A DNA stretch of 64,000 nucleotides from CAWACP01 sp963780655 (GCA_963780655.1 CAWACP010000007.1:62001-126000); one strand, 5' to 3'; shown: positions 42,792-51,554, counted from the stretch's first letter. Made by a program: numbers and translations. Notes: generated from the letters alone by a model not told the origin.

Positions 42792-43220
42792 TTCGGTTGG
42801 CCTGATCAAGTTTGTTTGTCGCTGATCTTCAAGACCCATGTAAATAAATCCAGCGCCCGTCAGTAGTGCCAGCGGCCAGACGCTGAACGCCGTCGGAAAC
42901 ATTTCAAAAATTGTCAGAATACCTGCCAGCAACATCATCTTAGGCCGGGAGCGCGCAGCGCCCCAGACTCCCAGGACGGCCGCAAGCAACATCACGCCCT
43001 GTACCGCCGCAATGGTAAGGTACGCCTGAGTCCTGGTTTCGCCAAAGCCAGTGCGTTGGCCACACGGGTCATGCGGACCTAAGTAGCCGCCGCCGGCCTC
43101 TCCAACGCCCCACTCAACGCAGGGGTCGAGGAGTTGGTTGATCCGGTGGGCTGCCGTGCCGACTCCCACAACGGATATCGGCAGTGCAACCAGAAGCGCG
43201 AGCAGCGCTCTTGCGATCAT
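42609..43220 (-). CDS. Membrane protein of unknown function with a tail antisense to rseP
   Basis: The frame encodes 203 residues: a first span MIARALLALLVALPISVVGVG, a Cys-containing loop (NQLLDPCVEWGVGEAGGGY), and three spans (TIAAVQGVMLLAAVLGVW, MMLLAGILTIFEMFPTAFSV, WPLALLTGAGFIYM). GGAGGGG precedes the ATG. The last 60 or so residues (from about PGWNDLGN, with DDECDHHHQKHK) come from the strand opposite the last 183 bp of rseP. Either the gene truly overlaps, or its original stop has been lost by a frameshift. Confidence 0.6.
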   Translation of the reverse strand: MIARALLALLVALPISVVGVGTAAHRINQLLDPCVEWGVGEAGGGYLGPHDPCGQRTGFGETRTQAYLTIAAVQGVMLLAAVLGVWGAARSRPKMMLLAGILTIFEMFPTAFSVWPLALLTGAGFIYMGLEDQRQTNLIRPTELPGWNDLGNIVVDDECDHHHQKHKADLEHCFLHLHAEISPQQHLDQQGQNNAAVQNRNRE

Positions 43221-43391
43221 AAACCCCTCCAACGCCGCGCGCCGCCTCAGGACCAAGCGCAAAATGTAAGCCAGGTGCGGCGCGCTCTGGTCTAACGTTA
43301 ATGCTAATTGACCGCAGTCCGGACGGGGAAACGCCCGTGCTGAATAGGTATCCACCGTCGACCCACCCGGTCTGAACCAGCTGCCACGCGC

Positions 43392-43523
43392 CTATACCCA
43401 GCCATTCAGGTTAAAGAGGTAGAAATCGTCAAACATGAGCTGCTGACCGACCCAGTGTTCGGTCACCGGGGCGCCAACAGATCCTGCCAACCAACCAGGG
43501 GGCCACCCTGGCCCGACTGCCAC
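43392..43523 (-). CDS. Candidate 43-residue small protein in a 450-bp gap
   Basis: A GTG at 43523 follows a strong ribosome-site-like GGAGGCGGAGAGG. The frame gives a Gly/Trp/Pro-rich start (VGPGWPPGWLAGSVG) and a compact end TEHWVGQQLMFDDFYLFNLN with a final GWV. Upstream is GTTATCC-GGCCGG-AATAATAAC, a possible operator (43541-43562). The aromatic/acidic end looks like a real protein C-terminus, but no family is recognised. The rest of 43221-43673 shows nothing else. Confidence 0.3.
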   Translation of the reverse strand: MAVGPGWPPGWLAGSVGAPVTEHWVGQQLMFDDFYLFNLNGWV

Positions 43524-43673
43524 CCCTCTCCGCCTCCAGAGTTATTATTCCGGCCGGATAACTTTTACACACAGCCAGGCCCGACCACCGTTACCGTTAC
43601 CGCGCGCCGCCATGAGCGGAGGCGCGTCTAACAGGCAGAGGCGCTGAGCGAGCAGCCTCAAATGGAGGTAACG

Positions 43674-43979
43674 ATGTTGAAGAAAATCAGCTTACCGATA
43701 CTCGCTCTGGTTGTTCTGCTCATGTTGGCGGGCGCTACACAGGCCCAGGCCCGCGTACACTGGGGCGTCTATGTAGGACCCAGCTATCCGGCCTACGGCT
43801 ACTATCCGGCGTACCCATACCCGTATGGTTACCCCTATTCGGGTTACTATCTGAACCCGTACTACGCGCCATACGCGTACCCGTCTTACGGATACGGCTA
43901 CTACGGCGGTTACCACGGCCACAGACACCACGAGTGGCGTGAGCACGAACGGCATGAGCGACACGAGTACCGCCATTGA
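43674..43979 (+). CDS. Exported Tyr/Pro/Gly-rich small protein with a His-rich tail
   Basis: The protein is 101 residues: a signal peptide (KKISLPILALVVLLMLAGATQAQA), a body of YPYGYPYSGYYLNPYYAPY-like repeats, and a tail HGHRHHEWREHERHERHEYRH. The composition suggests a surface-exposed, possibly metal-binding or adhesive protein. GGAGGTAACG sets the ATG at 43674. A good terminator follows. Confidence 0.7.
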   Translation: MLKKISLPILALVVLLMLAGATQAQARVHWGVYVGPSYPAYGYYPAYPYPYGYPYSGYYLNPYYAPYAYPSYGYGYYGGYHGHRHHEWREHERHERHEYRH

Positions 43980-44001
43980 CAGGCTTGGCGGTCATGCGAT
44001 A

Positions 44002-44039
44002 GTGCGGCGGCGCCGGGTGCGCCGCCGTTCGCACTTTTT
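44002..44039 (+). terminator. Rho-independent terminator
   Basis: GGCGGCGC (44006-44013) and GCGCCGCC (44019-44026) form an 8-bp stem with loop CGGGT, extended by GTGC/GCAC, followed by TTTTT (44035-44039). It ends the Tyr-rich protein transcript. Confidence 0.85.
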
Positions 44040-44049
44040 GAGTAGCTGA

Positions 44050-44370
44050 TCAGAAGAGTTTCCGGAGGCCGTGGCCGACGCCTTTCGCGATTTTGCCGGT
44101 CCCTTTCACAGTTCCGACGCCGATGTCTTTCCCGGCGGCGACTGCGCCTCCACCAACTGAGGCGGTCGCGCCGATCGGATGCAGCGTGACCAGATCCAAA
44201 GCGCCTTTGCCGGCGCCTTTTGCGGCCTCGCCCGCGCCTTTCGCCGCTCCGGTCCCAATGCTGGCCGCGCCGCTACCGATCTGTTTGCCGGCGCTCTGCT
44301 CCCGCGGCCCGTCCGCCTGAGCCCACGCGCACGAAACCAGGGCGAATACGACAATGGTTGGCCGGATCAT
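44050..44370 (-). CDS. Small exported Gly/Ala/Lys-rich protein
   Basis: This is a 106-residue protein with a signal peptide (MIRPTIVVFALVSCAWAQA), then a low-complexity Gly-Ala body (GSGAASIGTGAAKGAGEAAKG) and a basic end (KIAKGVGHGLRKLF). ATG at 44370 is preferred to one 12 codons upstream, as it gives a normal signal peptide. The family is not recognised. Confidence 0.6.
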   Translation of the reverse strand: MIRPTIVVFALVSCAWAQADGPREQSAGKQIGSGAASIGTGAAKGAGEAAKGAGKGALDLVTLHPIGATASVGGGAVAAGKDIGVGTVKGTGKIAKGVGHGLRKLF

Positions 44371-44417
44371 ACCCTGTAGACGCGCCGGCTGCCGGAACCG
44401 ATTCATGGCGTCCCGGC

Positions 44418-44660
44418 CTAATTGGGAACGTCTTCCAGAAGTTCCGCTCTTTCTTCCAGATCCACACGAAAGATGGCGTAGCTGGATCCGTCGCAGGTCA
44501 CATCGATGAGGCCGTCGATGGTGGAGTTTCCGTTCGGCGCAAGGGTGAGCCCGGCGGGAAGCACGACGAAGTTGCCCGCACGGTTGTGCTCCGCGCTTCC
44601 TTTCAGCCGAACGGCGGAAAGAGGCGACAGCAGCACGTAAGTGGAAGGCTGGGGCTCCAT
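44418..44660 (-). CDS. Small protein of unknown function
   Basis: This is an 80-residue soluble protein (STYVLLSPLSAVRLKGSAEH ... IFRVDLEERAELLEDVPN) with beta-strand-like pattern and no signal peptide. GAAGGTC precedes the ATG, and an excellent promoter (44722-44750) lies 60 bp upstream, which supports expression. The family is not recognised. Confidence 0.6.
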   Translation of the reverse strand: MEPQPSTYVLLSPLSAVRLKGSAEHNRAGNFVVLPAGLTLAPNGNSTIDGLIDVTCDGSSYAIFRVDLEERAELLEDVPN

Positions 44661-44721
44661 GTGACCTTCTCGAGTTTCGAAACCACGCCTCGAACTCGAA
44701 ATCTCCGATGTGTTTTATTAG

Positions 44722-44750
44722 AATCTACCAGCACTTCGTGACTTAGTCAA
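44722..44750 (-). promoter_or_regulatory. Promoter of the 80-residue protein gene
   Basis: On the minus strand TTGACT (44745-44750), 17 bp, TAGATT (44722-44727) lies in a local A/T-rich stretch. Confidence 0.75.
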
Positions 44751-44792
44751 TACTGGTTTGTAATTGATTTTCAAGCGGCCTTTTCAAAGCGG

Positions 44793-45740
44793 TTACACAT
44801 GCGACGGAATCTCGCGCTTTGCTTTGTCGGGTTGTTTAACCCCTGCGCCCACCTCGGGTTCGGGGCTCCGCGAGCCATGCCGGTTTGCATAGGCGTGCGT
44901 GAACTCGGCTCCAAAATAAAAGACCTGCGCCGAATAATAAGTCCATACCAGGAGGACAACCAGGGACCCCGCCGCGCCATAGGCTGACCCCACGCTCGCT
45001 TTGCCAAGATAAAGGCCGATGGCGAGTTTCCCCAGGGAGTATAGCAGGGACGTATAAGCCGCGCCGATCCACACGTCACGCCAGGGAATCTCCGTGGCCG
45101 GAAGGACCCGATATATTGCCGCGAACAGGAAAGTCACCACCGCGAACGTGACGACGAAATTAGCCGCATGCAGCACCGCCTCGGGTACCGGGAGCAGGCC
45201 GCCGATGAATTTGCCAACAGCTGCGATGGCCGCGCTCAGAACCAGTGAGACCATGAGCAGAAAGCCGATTCCCAGAACCATGCCGAAGGAAAGGAACTCT
45301 CGCCGGACTGTTGTCCAGAAGCCGGTTGACGCCGGCTTCGTTTCCCAAATCATGTTCAGCGAGTCCCGCAGCGCATTGAATACACCGGCGGCGCTGAACA
45401 GCAGCACCACAAAACCAACGATGCTGGCTATGACGCCCGTCTTCGGCGTGCTGGCGGTCTTCAGGACGGTCTGGATGACGGCAGCGCCGTTTTGCCCGAT
45501 GAGGCTTTGCAATTGGCCCATGATCTGGCCCTCGGCGGCGGCTCTGCCGAACACGACACCAGCAACGGACACCACTACCATGAGCAGCGGCGCCATGGAG
45601 AGCACCGTGTAATAGGCGAGCGCGGCTCCCAGCATCTGATCGTTATGCGCGTTCCACTTGCTGAAGGCCTCGCGGAACAGCGCTTCGTATTTTCGAACCG
45701 CCGTCATCATGGAACTCCGCGACTGCACGCTCGGCGCCAT
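44793..45740 (-). CDS. YihY/UPF0761-family membrane protein
   Basis: This is a 315-residue protein with six spans. The family wording is GAALAYYTVLSMAPLLMVVV, FNALRDSLNMIWE and YGAAGSLVVLLVWTYYSAQVFYFGAEFT. The family is often called ribonuclease BN-like for historical reasons, but its function is unknown. The start at 45740 is supported by AGGAAC. The C-terminal 30 residues are charged. Confidence 0.9.
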   Translation of the reverse strand: MAPSVQSRSSMMTAVRKYEALFREAFSKWNAHNDQMLGAALAYYTVLSMAPLLMVVVSVAGVVFGRAAAEGQIMGQLQSLIGQNGAAVIQTVLKTASTPKTGVIASIVGFVVLLFSAAGVFNALRDSLNMIWETKPASTGFWTTVRREFLSFGMVLGIGFLLMVSLVLSAAIAAVGKFIGGLLPVPEAVLHAANFVVTFAVVTFLFAAIYRVLPATEIPWRDVWIGAAYTSLLYSLGKLAIGLYLGKASVGSAYGAAGSLVVLLVWTYYSAQVFYFGAEFTHAYANRHGSRSPEPEVGAGVKQPDKAKREIPSHV

Positions 45741-45815
45741 GTTCCTGGCCTCCTATCACAGGCGTAACCGTGACCGAGCCAGGGTAAACTGATCGCAACC
45801 GCTAAACCTGACCCG

Positions 45816-46391
45816 ATGTCAGCCACCGCAGGAAAAACGCGCTGCTATTCCGCTCATGAAACCGAACGCGCCGGGGCGCTCTTCGCGGGTGCAATGATTC
45901 TGGTCATACTGCTGCTGAATCGTTTCACCAGCCTCGGCAGAAGCAATGCTCATATCAAGATCGAAATGAACTTTTTGCACAACTGGTACAGTCTGGCCTA
46001 TACGGTTCTGTTTTTCGGATTATCGTTTTATATCGGCAATGGAAGGACAATCGGCAAGCGGCTTATGGGCATCCGCGTGGTATCCCTCGTGCACCACCGG
46101 CTCTCGCTGTGGCATTCCGTCGAGCGGGCCCTCGGATACGGCGCTTCCGCGCTCGAGCTGGGCTTCGGGTTCCTGCAATACTTCATTCACCCGAATCGCC
46201 GCACAGTGCACGACAGGATCGCGGAGACGACAGGCAGTGAGCGGTTAGCCGGGCTGCCGCAACGGACGGATGTGGCGCACACCGTGGCGCAGGCTTTTGC
46301 GTGGCGTGGGGCAGGATTTCATTCTTCGGCCGGCCGGGCGGGATACAATCCTGCCCCACGAAAGCCAGGTTACCGGTATCGCGGGTGCTGA
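45816..46391 (+). CDS. RDD-family membrane protein with a repeat-derived tail
   Basis: The protein is 191 residues. The RDD pattern is visible as ERAGALFAGAMILVILLLNR, SLAYTVLFFGLSFYI and GRTIGKRLMGIRVVSL, ending with RRTVHDRIAETT, where family members usually stop soon after. The last 45 residues run through the type B repeat at 46306-46359 (WRGAGFHSSAGRAGYNPAPR) and are probably not functional. It may be a channel or lipid-handling protein; no function is known. Confidence 0.75.
   Translation: MSATAGKTRCYSAHETERAGALFAGAMILVILLLNRFTSLGRSNAHIKIEMNFLHNWYSLAYTVLFFGLSFYIGNGRTIGKRLMGIRVVSLVHHRLSLWHSVERALGYGASALELGFGFLQYFIHPNRRTVHDRIAETTGSERLAGLPQRTDVAHTVAQAFAWRGAGFHSSAGRAGYNPAPRKPGYRYRGC
46306..46359. 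repeat. Compound palindromic repeat, type B, copy 3 (short)
   Basis: GTGGGGCAGGATTTCATTCT ... GGGATACAATCCTGCCCCAC lies within the 3' end of the RDD frame and 66 bp from the end of the convergent patatin gene. Confidence 0.85.
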
Positions 46392-46424
46392 AGCGCGCCC
46401 ACAACTGGTGGCCAGCAGGGCCCT

Positions 46425-47180
46425 TTACAGACCGTGGCGCTCCAGCCAGGCGCGTGCGTCGGCGCGGCCCATTTCCATCCACCGGCGGACATTGTCCTCG
46501 GTCCACACCAGCGATTCGCGAACCGACCCCAGCGCCCGCTCCGGGCGGATCTCGTGCACGGTGATGTCCCCGGCAATGCGAGGCGGGCGATAGCGCACGG
46601 CGCCGCGCAGCGCTTTCACGCCGGTCCGCACCACCGCCGATGGCATGACCGGCAGCGCGTTGATGGCGATAATCCGTTCCGCTCCCATTTCGGCAGGGGC
46701 CCAGAGCGGCAGCGCCCCGAGCAGCCCGCCGTCCGAATAGACCCGGCCGCCGATCCAATACTGTTCGAAAACCGCGATAATCCCGACCGAGGCGGCCAGG
46801 TGCCGCCAGGTCACCTCCGGCGACCGAAACAGGCGCGGGCGCATCCGCAGTGTGTCGGTCACCACAACGCCGAAATCCACGCCAGGAGTGTAACGCTCGT
46901 ACAATGCCCGGATTGTGCCCTCAATCTGGCGAAAGTCGACAAACCCCTTCAACGGGCTCCTCGGAACACGCCATCGCAATCGTGACATTGCCGTCAGGCC
47001 GAGCCATTGCTGTTCCAGTTCGTCAGGGGTACAGCCGCCTGCCACTGCCCACGCGTTCAGCGCGCCAATGGATGCACCGACGACGATGTCTATGCGGATG
47101 CGGCCATGCAGTTCCCGCCACACTCCCGCCTGATATGCGCCGTAGAGGCCGCCTGCCGAAAAGAGAAGGGCCGTTTTCAC
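46425..47180 (-). CDS. Patatin-like phospholipase
   Basis: This is a 251-residue protein. The oxyanion loop is FSAGGLYGAYQAG, the nucleophile GASIGALNAW (Ser about residue 38), and the catalytic Asp is in YSDGGLLGALPL. It is a short, single-domain patatin expected to hydrolyse acyl lipids. It starts at GTG. It follows pgl by 9 bp in the same operon. Confidence 0.86.
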   Translation of the reverse strand: MKTALLFSAGGLYGAYQAGVWRELHGRIRIDIVVGASIGALNAWAVAGGCTPDELEQQWLGLTAMSRLRWRVPRSPLKGFVDFRQIEGTIRALYERYTPGVDFGVVVTDTLRMRPRLFRSPEVTWRHLAASVGIIAVFEQYWIGGRVYSDGGLLGALPLWAPAEMGAERIIAINALPVMPSAVVRTGVKALRGAVRYRPPRIAGDITVHEIRPERALGSVRESLVWTEDNVRRWMEMGRADARAWLERHGL

Positions 47181-47189
47181 AGGACGCTC

Positions 47190-47906
47190 TCAGACCCGGG
47201 CGGCCGCGGCCTCGTCCACGTACCATTCGGCCGTTGGGCAATCGCGCGTGCCGATCTGAGCCGGATAGCGGAACGGATCGAGGGGTTCGGTCATTACCAG
47301 CCGCAGCGCGTCGGCCTTATCATCTCCGGCCACCAGCATCAGAGTGTGCCGGGCGGCGGCAAGCGGACCCGTCAACAGAGTGACGCGATCGTGCGGCGGC
47401 TTCGGCGTGTTGACCGCGGCGGCAATTCGCGTGGTGTTCGCAATCAGCGGCTCGCCCGGAAACAGGCTCGCGGTATGAGCTTCCTCGCCCATGCCGCGAT
47501 GCGCCACGTCGAAGACGGGCATCTCGCCCGAACCCATGCCGAAGAAGTTCCGAACTTCCTCCCCATACCGCTCGGCGGCCTCCGGGCCCGGCAGTTCGCC
47601 CCGGATGCGATGCACGTTGGCGGGTGGGATTCCGGCGGGAATAATCAGCTTCTCCCGAGCGAGGCGGTAGTTGCTGCCGGGATCGTCGGGAGGAACCAGC
47701 CGTTCGTCGACCTGGAACAGATGGACGCGCTTCCAGTCGACGTCTTCCGCCGCAAGGGCGTCGAACATCATCGCCGGCGTCGCGCCACCGGACACCGCCA
47801 GAGTCGCCACGGGCGCACCGTCCAGCCGCTCACGCAACAACCCGGCTACGCGAACGGCGCACGCCCGCGCGGCATCGGCTGCCGTGGGGAAAACATGGAA
47901 GCTCAT
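47190..47906 (-). CDS. pgl: 6-phosphogluconolactonase
   Basis: This is a 238-residue Pgl/NagB-fold protein: TLAVSGGATPAMMFDALA, VHLFQVDERLVPPDDPGSNYRLA and VFDVAHRGMGEEAHTASLFPG. The usual GxGxDGHxASLFPG reads HRGMGEEAHTASLFPG, with E-E in place of D-G. It hydrolyses 6-phosphogluconolactone in the pentose phosphate pathway. No zwf or gnd is nearby. Confidence 0.88.
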   Translation of the reverse strand: MSFHVFPTAADAARACAVRVAGLLRERLDGAPVATLAVSGGATPAMMFDALAAEDVDWKRVHLFQVDERLVPPDDPGSNYRLAREKLIIPAGIPPANVHRIRGELPGPEAAERYGEEVRNFFGMGSGEMPVFDVAHRGMGEEAHTASLFPGEPLIANTTRIAAAVNTPKPPHDRVTLLTGPLAAARHTLMLVAGDDKADALRLVMTEPLDPFRYPAQIGTRDCPTAEWYVDEAAAARV

Positions 47907-47957
47907 CAGCCTGATTCTCGCACCGGCATGCCCGAGCGTGCGCCACGGCAGCGTACC

Positions 47958-48785
47958 ATGGAAGAAATGGACGCACTGCTGGCTGCCCTCGCCGATGAGC
48001 ACTCCTGCGTGCCCCTCGACGTGGCCGCCCTGGAGCTTGCGCAACTCGAGTACCCGGACCTCGACCATGAGCCTTCGCTGCGGACGCTCGATCTGATGGC
48101 CTCCAACATCGCCGGCCGCCTTTCGCCGGAAGCAGGGGGCGCTGAGTTCATCAGCGTGGCGAATCACGTCCTCTTCAAAACGTGCGGATTCCGCGCCAAC
48201 AAGGCCGAGTATTACGATCCGCGCAACAGCTTTCTGAACGATGTCCTCGCCCGCCGAACCGGAATCCCGATTTCTCTTGCCGTGGTGTACATGGAAGTCT
48301 CGCGCCGGCTTGCGCGACCCGTGTACGGCATTGGGCTGCCGGGCCACTTCCTGGTTCATTATGAGGATCGTGAGTACGCCGCGTTCATCGATCCGTTTAA
48401 CCAGGGCGTTCTGCTCGATGCGGCGCAATGCGCCGAGCTCGCGAAGTCTACCTCAGGCGTGGACATCGGGGCTGACCCGACCGCGCTCGCGCCCGTTTCC
48501 ACGCGCTACATTCTCGTGCGGATGCTGAATAACCTGAAAGCGGTGTACGGGCACGGGGAAAAATGGGACAAGCTGCTCCCCGTTCTCGACCTCCTGCTGC
48601 ACGCCGATCCCGGCAACGCGGAGGACCACAAACTGCGCGGAGTCGCCTGCCTGCACTTACAAAGGCTGCAGGAGGCTCGCAAAGAGCTGACGCGTTTTAT
48701 CGAGCTACGGCCGGATGCCGAGGATGCGGATGCGGTGAAAGCGCACCTGAAGAAGATCCATGGGGTTCTCGCGTCGCTGAATTAA
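47958..48785 (+). CDS. SirB1-family transglutaminase-like/TPR protein
   Basis: This is a 275-residue protein. The SirB1 N-terminal transglutaminase-like region contains YDPRNSFLNDVLARRTGIPISLAVVYMEV, GIGLPGHFLV (His) and FIDPFNQG (Asp), typical of this family, in which the Cys is replaced. A TPR-like end follows (KWDKLLPVLDLLLHADPGNAEDHKLRG). The function is unclear. ATG 47958 is chosen; 47928 is also possible. Confidence 0.82.
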   Translation: MEEMDALLAALADEHSCVPLDVAALELAQLEYPDLDHEPSLRTLDLMASNIAGRLSPEAGGAEFISVANHVLFKTCGFRANKAEYYDPRNSFLNDVLARRTGIPISLAVVYMEVSRRLARPVYGIGLPGHFLVHYEDREYAAFIDPFNQGVLLDAAQCAELAKSTSGVDIGADPTALAPVSTRYILVRMLNNLKAVYGHGEKWDKLLPVLDLLLHADPGNAEDHKLRGVACLHLQRLQEARKELTRFIELRPDAEDADAVKAHLKKIHGVLASLN

Positions 48786-48832
48786 CAGTAACGGCGCGGC
48801 TCAGCTTGGTATATTCGGGTAAGTCCCTGTAG

Positions 48833-49939
48833 ATGATCGCGGAAACACACGTCACCCCGTTCGACGCCATTTCGCTTGACGCCGGCGTCGACCTTTCTCC
48901 CGTTCAGGTCGCGTGGGAATCGTACGGCAATCTCGACCGGACTAAATCGAATGCCATCCTGATCCTGCACGCGTTCTCGGGCGACGCGCACGCCGCGGGC
49001 GTCAGCCCGGAAAGCGGGCAGACCGGCTGGTGGGATAACATGATCGGCCCGGGCAAGGCCTTCGACACGGACCGTTACTACGTTATCTGCTCGAATATCC
49101 TTGGCGGATGCCGTGGAACCACCGGTCCGTCGTCGATCAATCCGGAAACCGGCTGCCCGTACGCCATGTCCTTCCCGGTGGTCACGGTGAGCGACATGGT
49201 TCGTCTGCAGAAGAAGCTGATCGACCACCTGGGCGTCGAACGGTTACTGGCCGTATCGGGCGGCTCGATGGGCGGCATGCAGTCGCTGGAGTGGGCGGTG
49301 GCATATCCGGAATCGGTGGCCGCGGCCATTCCCATCGCCACCACCGCGCGGCACAGCGCGCAGCAGATCGCGTTCAACGAAGTGGGACGACAGGCCATCA
49401 TGGCCGATCCCGACTGGTGCGGCGGCAACTACTACGGAAACAAGCCGCCGGCGCGCGGGCTCGCCGTGGCGCGAATGGTGGGTCACATCACCTACATGAG
49501 CGACGATTCCATGCGCGAGAAGTTCGGCCGGCGCACGCGCGGAAAACAGGAATTCGGCTTTGGCTTTGGCGTGGATTTCGAGGTGGAGAGTTACCTTCGC
49601 TATCGCGGCAGCCAGTTCGTCGATCGCTTCGATGCGAACTCGTACCTGTACATCACCAAGGCGATGGATTGGTTCGATCTCGGCGTGTCGTACGGATCGG
49701 TGGCCGCGGCGCTCGAGCGCGTGCAGTCGCGCTTTCTGGTGCTGAGCTTCACGTCCGACTGGCTGTACCCGAGTTATCAGTCGCTCGACATCGTGCGTCT
49801 TCTGCGCAGCCGCAACTGCGACGTTGCCTATTGCGAGCTGCCCTCCAACTACGGGCACGACGCGTTTCTGGTGGATGTGGCAGAACAGACGGAGCTGGTC
49901 CGCGGTTTTCTCGAGAGCACGCACCGGAGTCTCGCCTGA
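48833..49939 (+). CDS. metX: Homoserine O-acetyltransferase
   Basis: This is a 368-residue alpha/beta-hydrolase-fold acyltransferase. The motifs are LILHAFSGDAHAAG, the nucleophile elbow VSGGSMGGMQSLEWA (Ser about residue 145), the Asp in SFTSDWLYP and the His in SNYGHDAFLVD. GTTGPSSINP is the MetX hallmark. It acetylates homoserine for methionine synthesis (some members use succinyl-CoA). It overlaps metW by 1 bp. Confidence 0.93.
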   Translation: MIAETHVTPFDAISLDAGVDLSPVQVAWESYGNLDRTKSNAILILHAFSGDAHAAGVSPESGQTGWWDNMIGPGKAFDTDRYYVICSNILGGCRGTTGPSSINPETGCPYAMSFPVVTVSDMVRLQKKLIDHLGVERLLAVSGGSMGGMQSLEWAVAYPESVAAAIPIATTARHSAQQIAFNEVGRQAIMADPDWCGGNYYGNKPPARGLAVARMVGHITYMSDDSMREKFGRRTRGKQEFGFGFGVDFEVESYLRYRGSQFVDRFDANSYLYITKAMDWFDLGVSYGSVAAALERVQSRFLVLSFTSDWLYPSYQSLDIVRLLRSRNCDVAYCELPSNYGHDAFLVDVAEQTELVRGFLESTHRSLA

Positions 49940-50571
49940 TGGCGGCGAACGCGCAACCGCGCGCCGAGCCGTTTGTGCTGGATGTGCTCGGGCGCAGCGA
50001 TTACGCGATCATCGGCGAGCTGGTTCGGCCGAACAGCCGCGTCCTCGATCTCGGCTGCGGCGAGGGCGAGTTGCTGGCCTGGCTGGCGGCGAACAAAAAA
50101 GTGCAGGCTCGCGGCATCGAGCTTTCCGGAGCGAAGGTGCGCAAGGCGATCGCCCGCGGCGTTTCGGTATTTCACGGCGATTTACTGGATGCCCTTGCGG
50201 ATTATCCCGATAATGCGTTCGATTATGTCATTCTGAGCCAGACGCTGCAGGAGACCAACGAGCCGCTGCGCGTTTTGCGCGAGATGATGCGGGCGGGCAG
50301 GGACGCGATCGTGGCGTTTCCGAATTTCGGGCACTGGACGGTGCGCCTGGCGCATCTGCTGACCGGCCGATCGCCGCGCACGCGGCTGTTCCCATACAAC
50401 TGGTACGATTCGCCGAACATCCACTTTCTGACCGTCACCGATTTTCGCGCGCTGGTGGCCGAGGAGGGCTGGATAGCCGAGCGGCAGATTTTCCTCGCCG
50501 GCCGGCGGCGCGTTCCCTTCCTGCCGAACCTGCTCGCGGAGACGGCCGTGTTCCTGATCCGCAGAGGATAA
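49939..50571 (+). CDS. metW: MetW, methionine biosynthesis methyltransferase-like protein
   Basis: This is a 210-residue Rossmann-fold protein with the SAM-type motif VLDLGCGEGELLAWL and the family segments LSQTLQETNEPLRVLREM, FPNFGHWTVRLAHLLTGRSP and YDSPNIHFLTVTDF. MetW activates or partners MetX. The start overlaps the metX stop (TGATG). Confidence 0.93.
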   Translation: MAANAQPRAEPFVLDVLGRSDYAIIGELVRPNSRVLDLGCGEGELLAWLAANKKVQARGIELSGAKVRKAIARGVSVFHGDLLDALADYPDNAFDYVILSQTLQETNEPLRVLREMMRAGRDAIVAFPNFGHWTVRLAHLLTGRSPRTRLFPYNWYDSPNIHFLTVTDFRALVAEEGWIAERQIFLAGRRRVPFLPNLLAETAVFLIRRG

Positions 50572-50621
50572 CGAAAAGCGCGCGCCAAAGGCCTTCTATG
50601 CAGGTTGATTGATGCCGCGCG

Positions 50622-51554
50622 TCAGGCTCCGCCGCGCTCGGGCGCCAGCAGCTCGGCGGCCGCCTTCGCGGTGTTGCAATGAATCGCCACTGTATCGGCC
50701 GTGTCCCATGCATACCCGCCGGCCAGCGTGATCGCCACCGGGACGCCGGCGTCGAGCGCACGACCGATTACCATGGCATCGCGCTGCTGCAACCCGCCGA
50801 TGGTCAGCGACAGCCCGCCAAGCTGGTCCTCGCGATAAGGGTCCGCGCCCGCGATGTACATCAGCAGATCAGGCCGAAATGCTTCAAAGCCGCGCTCGAG
50901 CGCATTGTCGAGGCTTGCCAGATACTCGCGGTCCTGCGTGCCGTCTTCCAGATTGACATCAATATCCGAAGGCGGCTTTTCGCTCGGATAGTTGTTCCAC
51001 TGATGCAGCGAGATCGTAAACACGGTTTCGTCGATGGCAAATATCCCAGCCGTCCCGTTGCCCTGATGGACATCGCAGTCCACCACCATAGCGGTGCGAA
51101 TGGCGCGGTCGGCCTGCAGGCGTCGAATGGCCACCGCCACGTCGTGGATGGCGCAGAACCCTTCGCCGTGATCGGCAAAGGCGTGGTGAAAGCCTCCGCC
51201 GACGTTGTAGCCGACGCGGTCGCGGAGGGCGTTGCGCGCTGCCAGCAGAGAGCCGCCGGCGGCCAGCCAGAACGCCTCCACCATCTGCCGCGAGTAGGGA
51301 ATCTCGAGCTTCAGCAGCTCCATATATCCCAGCGTGCCCGTCCGCAGACGCCGCACCCAGCCTTCTTCGTGAACCCGCAGCACGTCCTCGTCGGAAGCCG
51401 GTCCGGGCTGTACAAAATCTCCGGCGGCGGCAATGCGCTCCAGCAGCAGGCGGTCGCGGATCAGTCGATATTTCTGCGATGGAAACACGTGCGCACCGAG
51501 GTTAAGATCGTACCCCGGATGCCAAACCAGTTGGAACGGCAGCATTTGCGTCAC
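50622..51554 (-). CDS. HDAC-family zinc deacylase
   Basis: This is a 310-residue class II/AcuC-like deacylase. Catalytic His is in GGGFHHAFADHGEGFC, zinc ligands in VVDCDVHQGNGT (Asp, His) and AGADPYREDQLGG (Asp), and Gly-rich LAGGYAW near the end. Bacterial members deacetylate acetylated proteins or polyamines. The start is GTG 51554 or ATG 51545. It is convergent with metW, 50 bp away. Confidence 0.88.
   Translation of the reverse strand: MTQMLPFQLVWHPGYDLNLGAHVFPSQKYRLIRDRLLLERIAAAGDFVQPGPASDEDVLRVHEEGWVRRLRTGTLGYMELLKLEIPYSRQMVEAFWLAAGGSLLAARNALRDRVGYNVGGGFHHAFADHGEGFCAIHDVAVAIRRLQADRAIRTAMVVDCDVHQGNGTAGIFAIDETVFTISLHQWNNYPSEKPPSDIDVNLEDGTQDREYLASLDNALERGFEAFRPDLLMYIAGADPYREDQLGGLSLTIGGLQQRDAMVIGRALDAGVPVAITLAGGYAWDTADTVAIHCNTAKAAAELLAPERGGA

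Noticed and set aside
48786..48832. SAM riboswitch before metX
   Set aside because: Only 47 bp separate the genes, too short for an aptamer, and no stem pattern fits.
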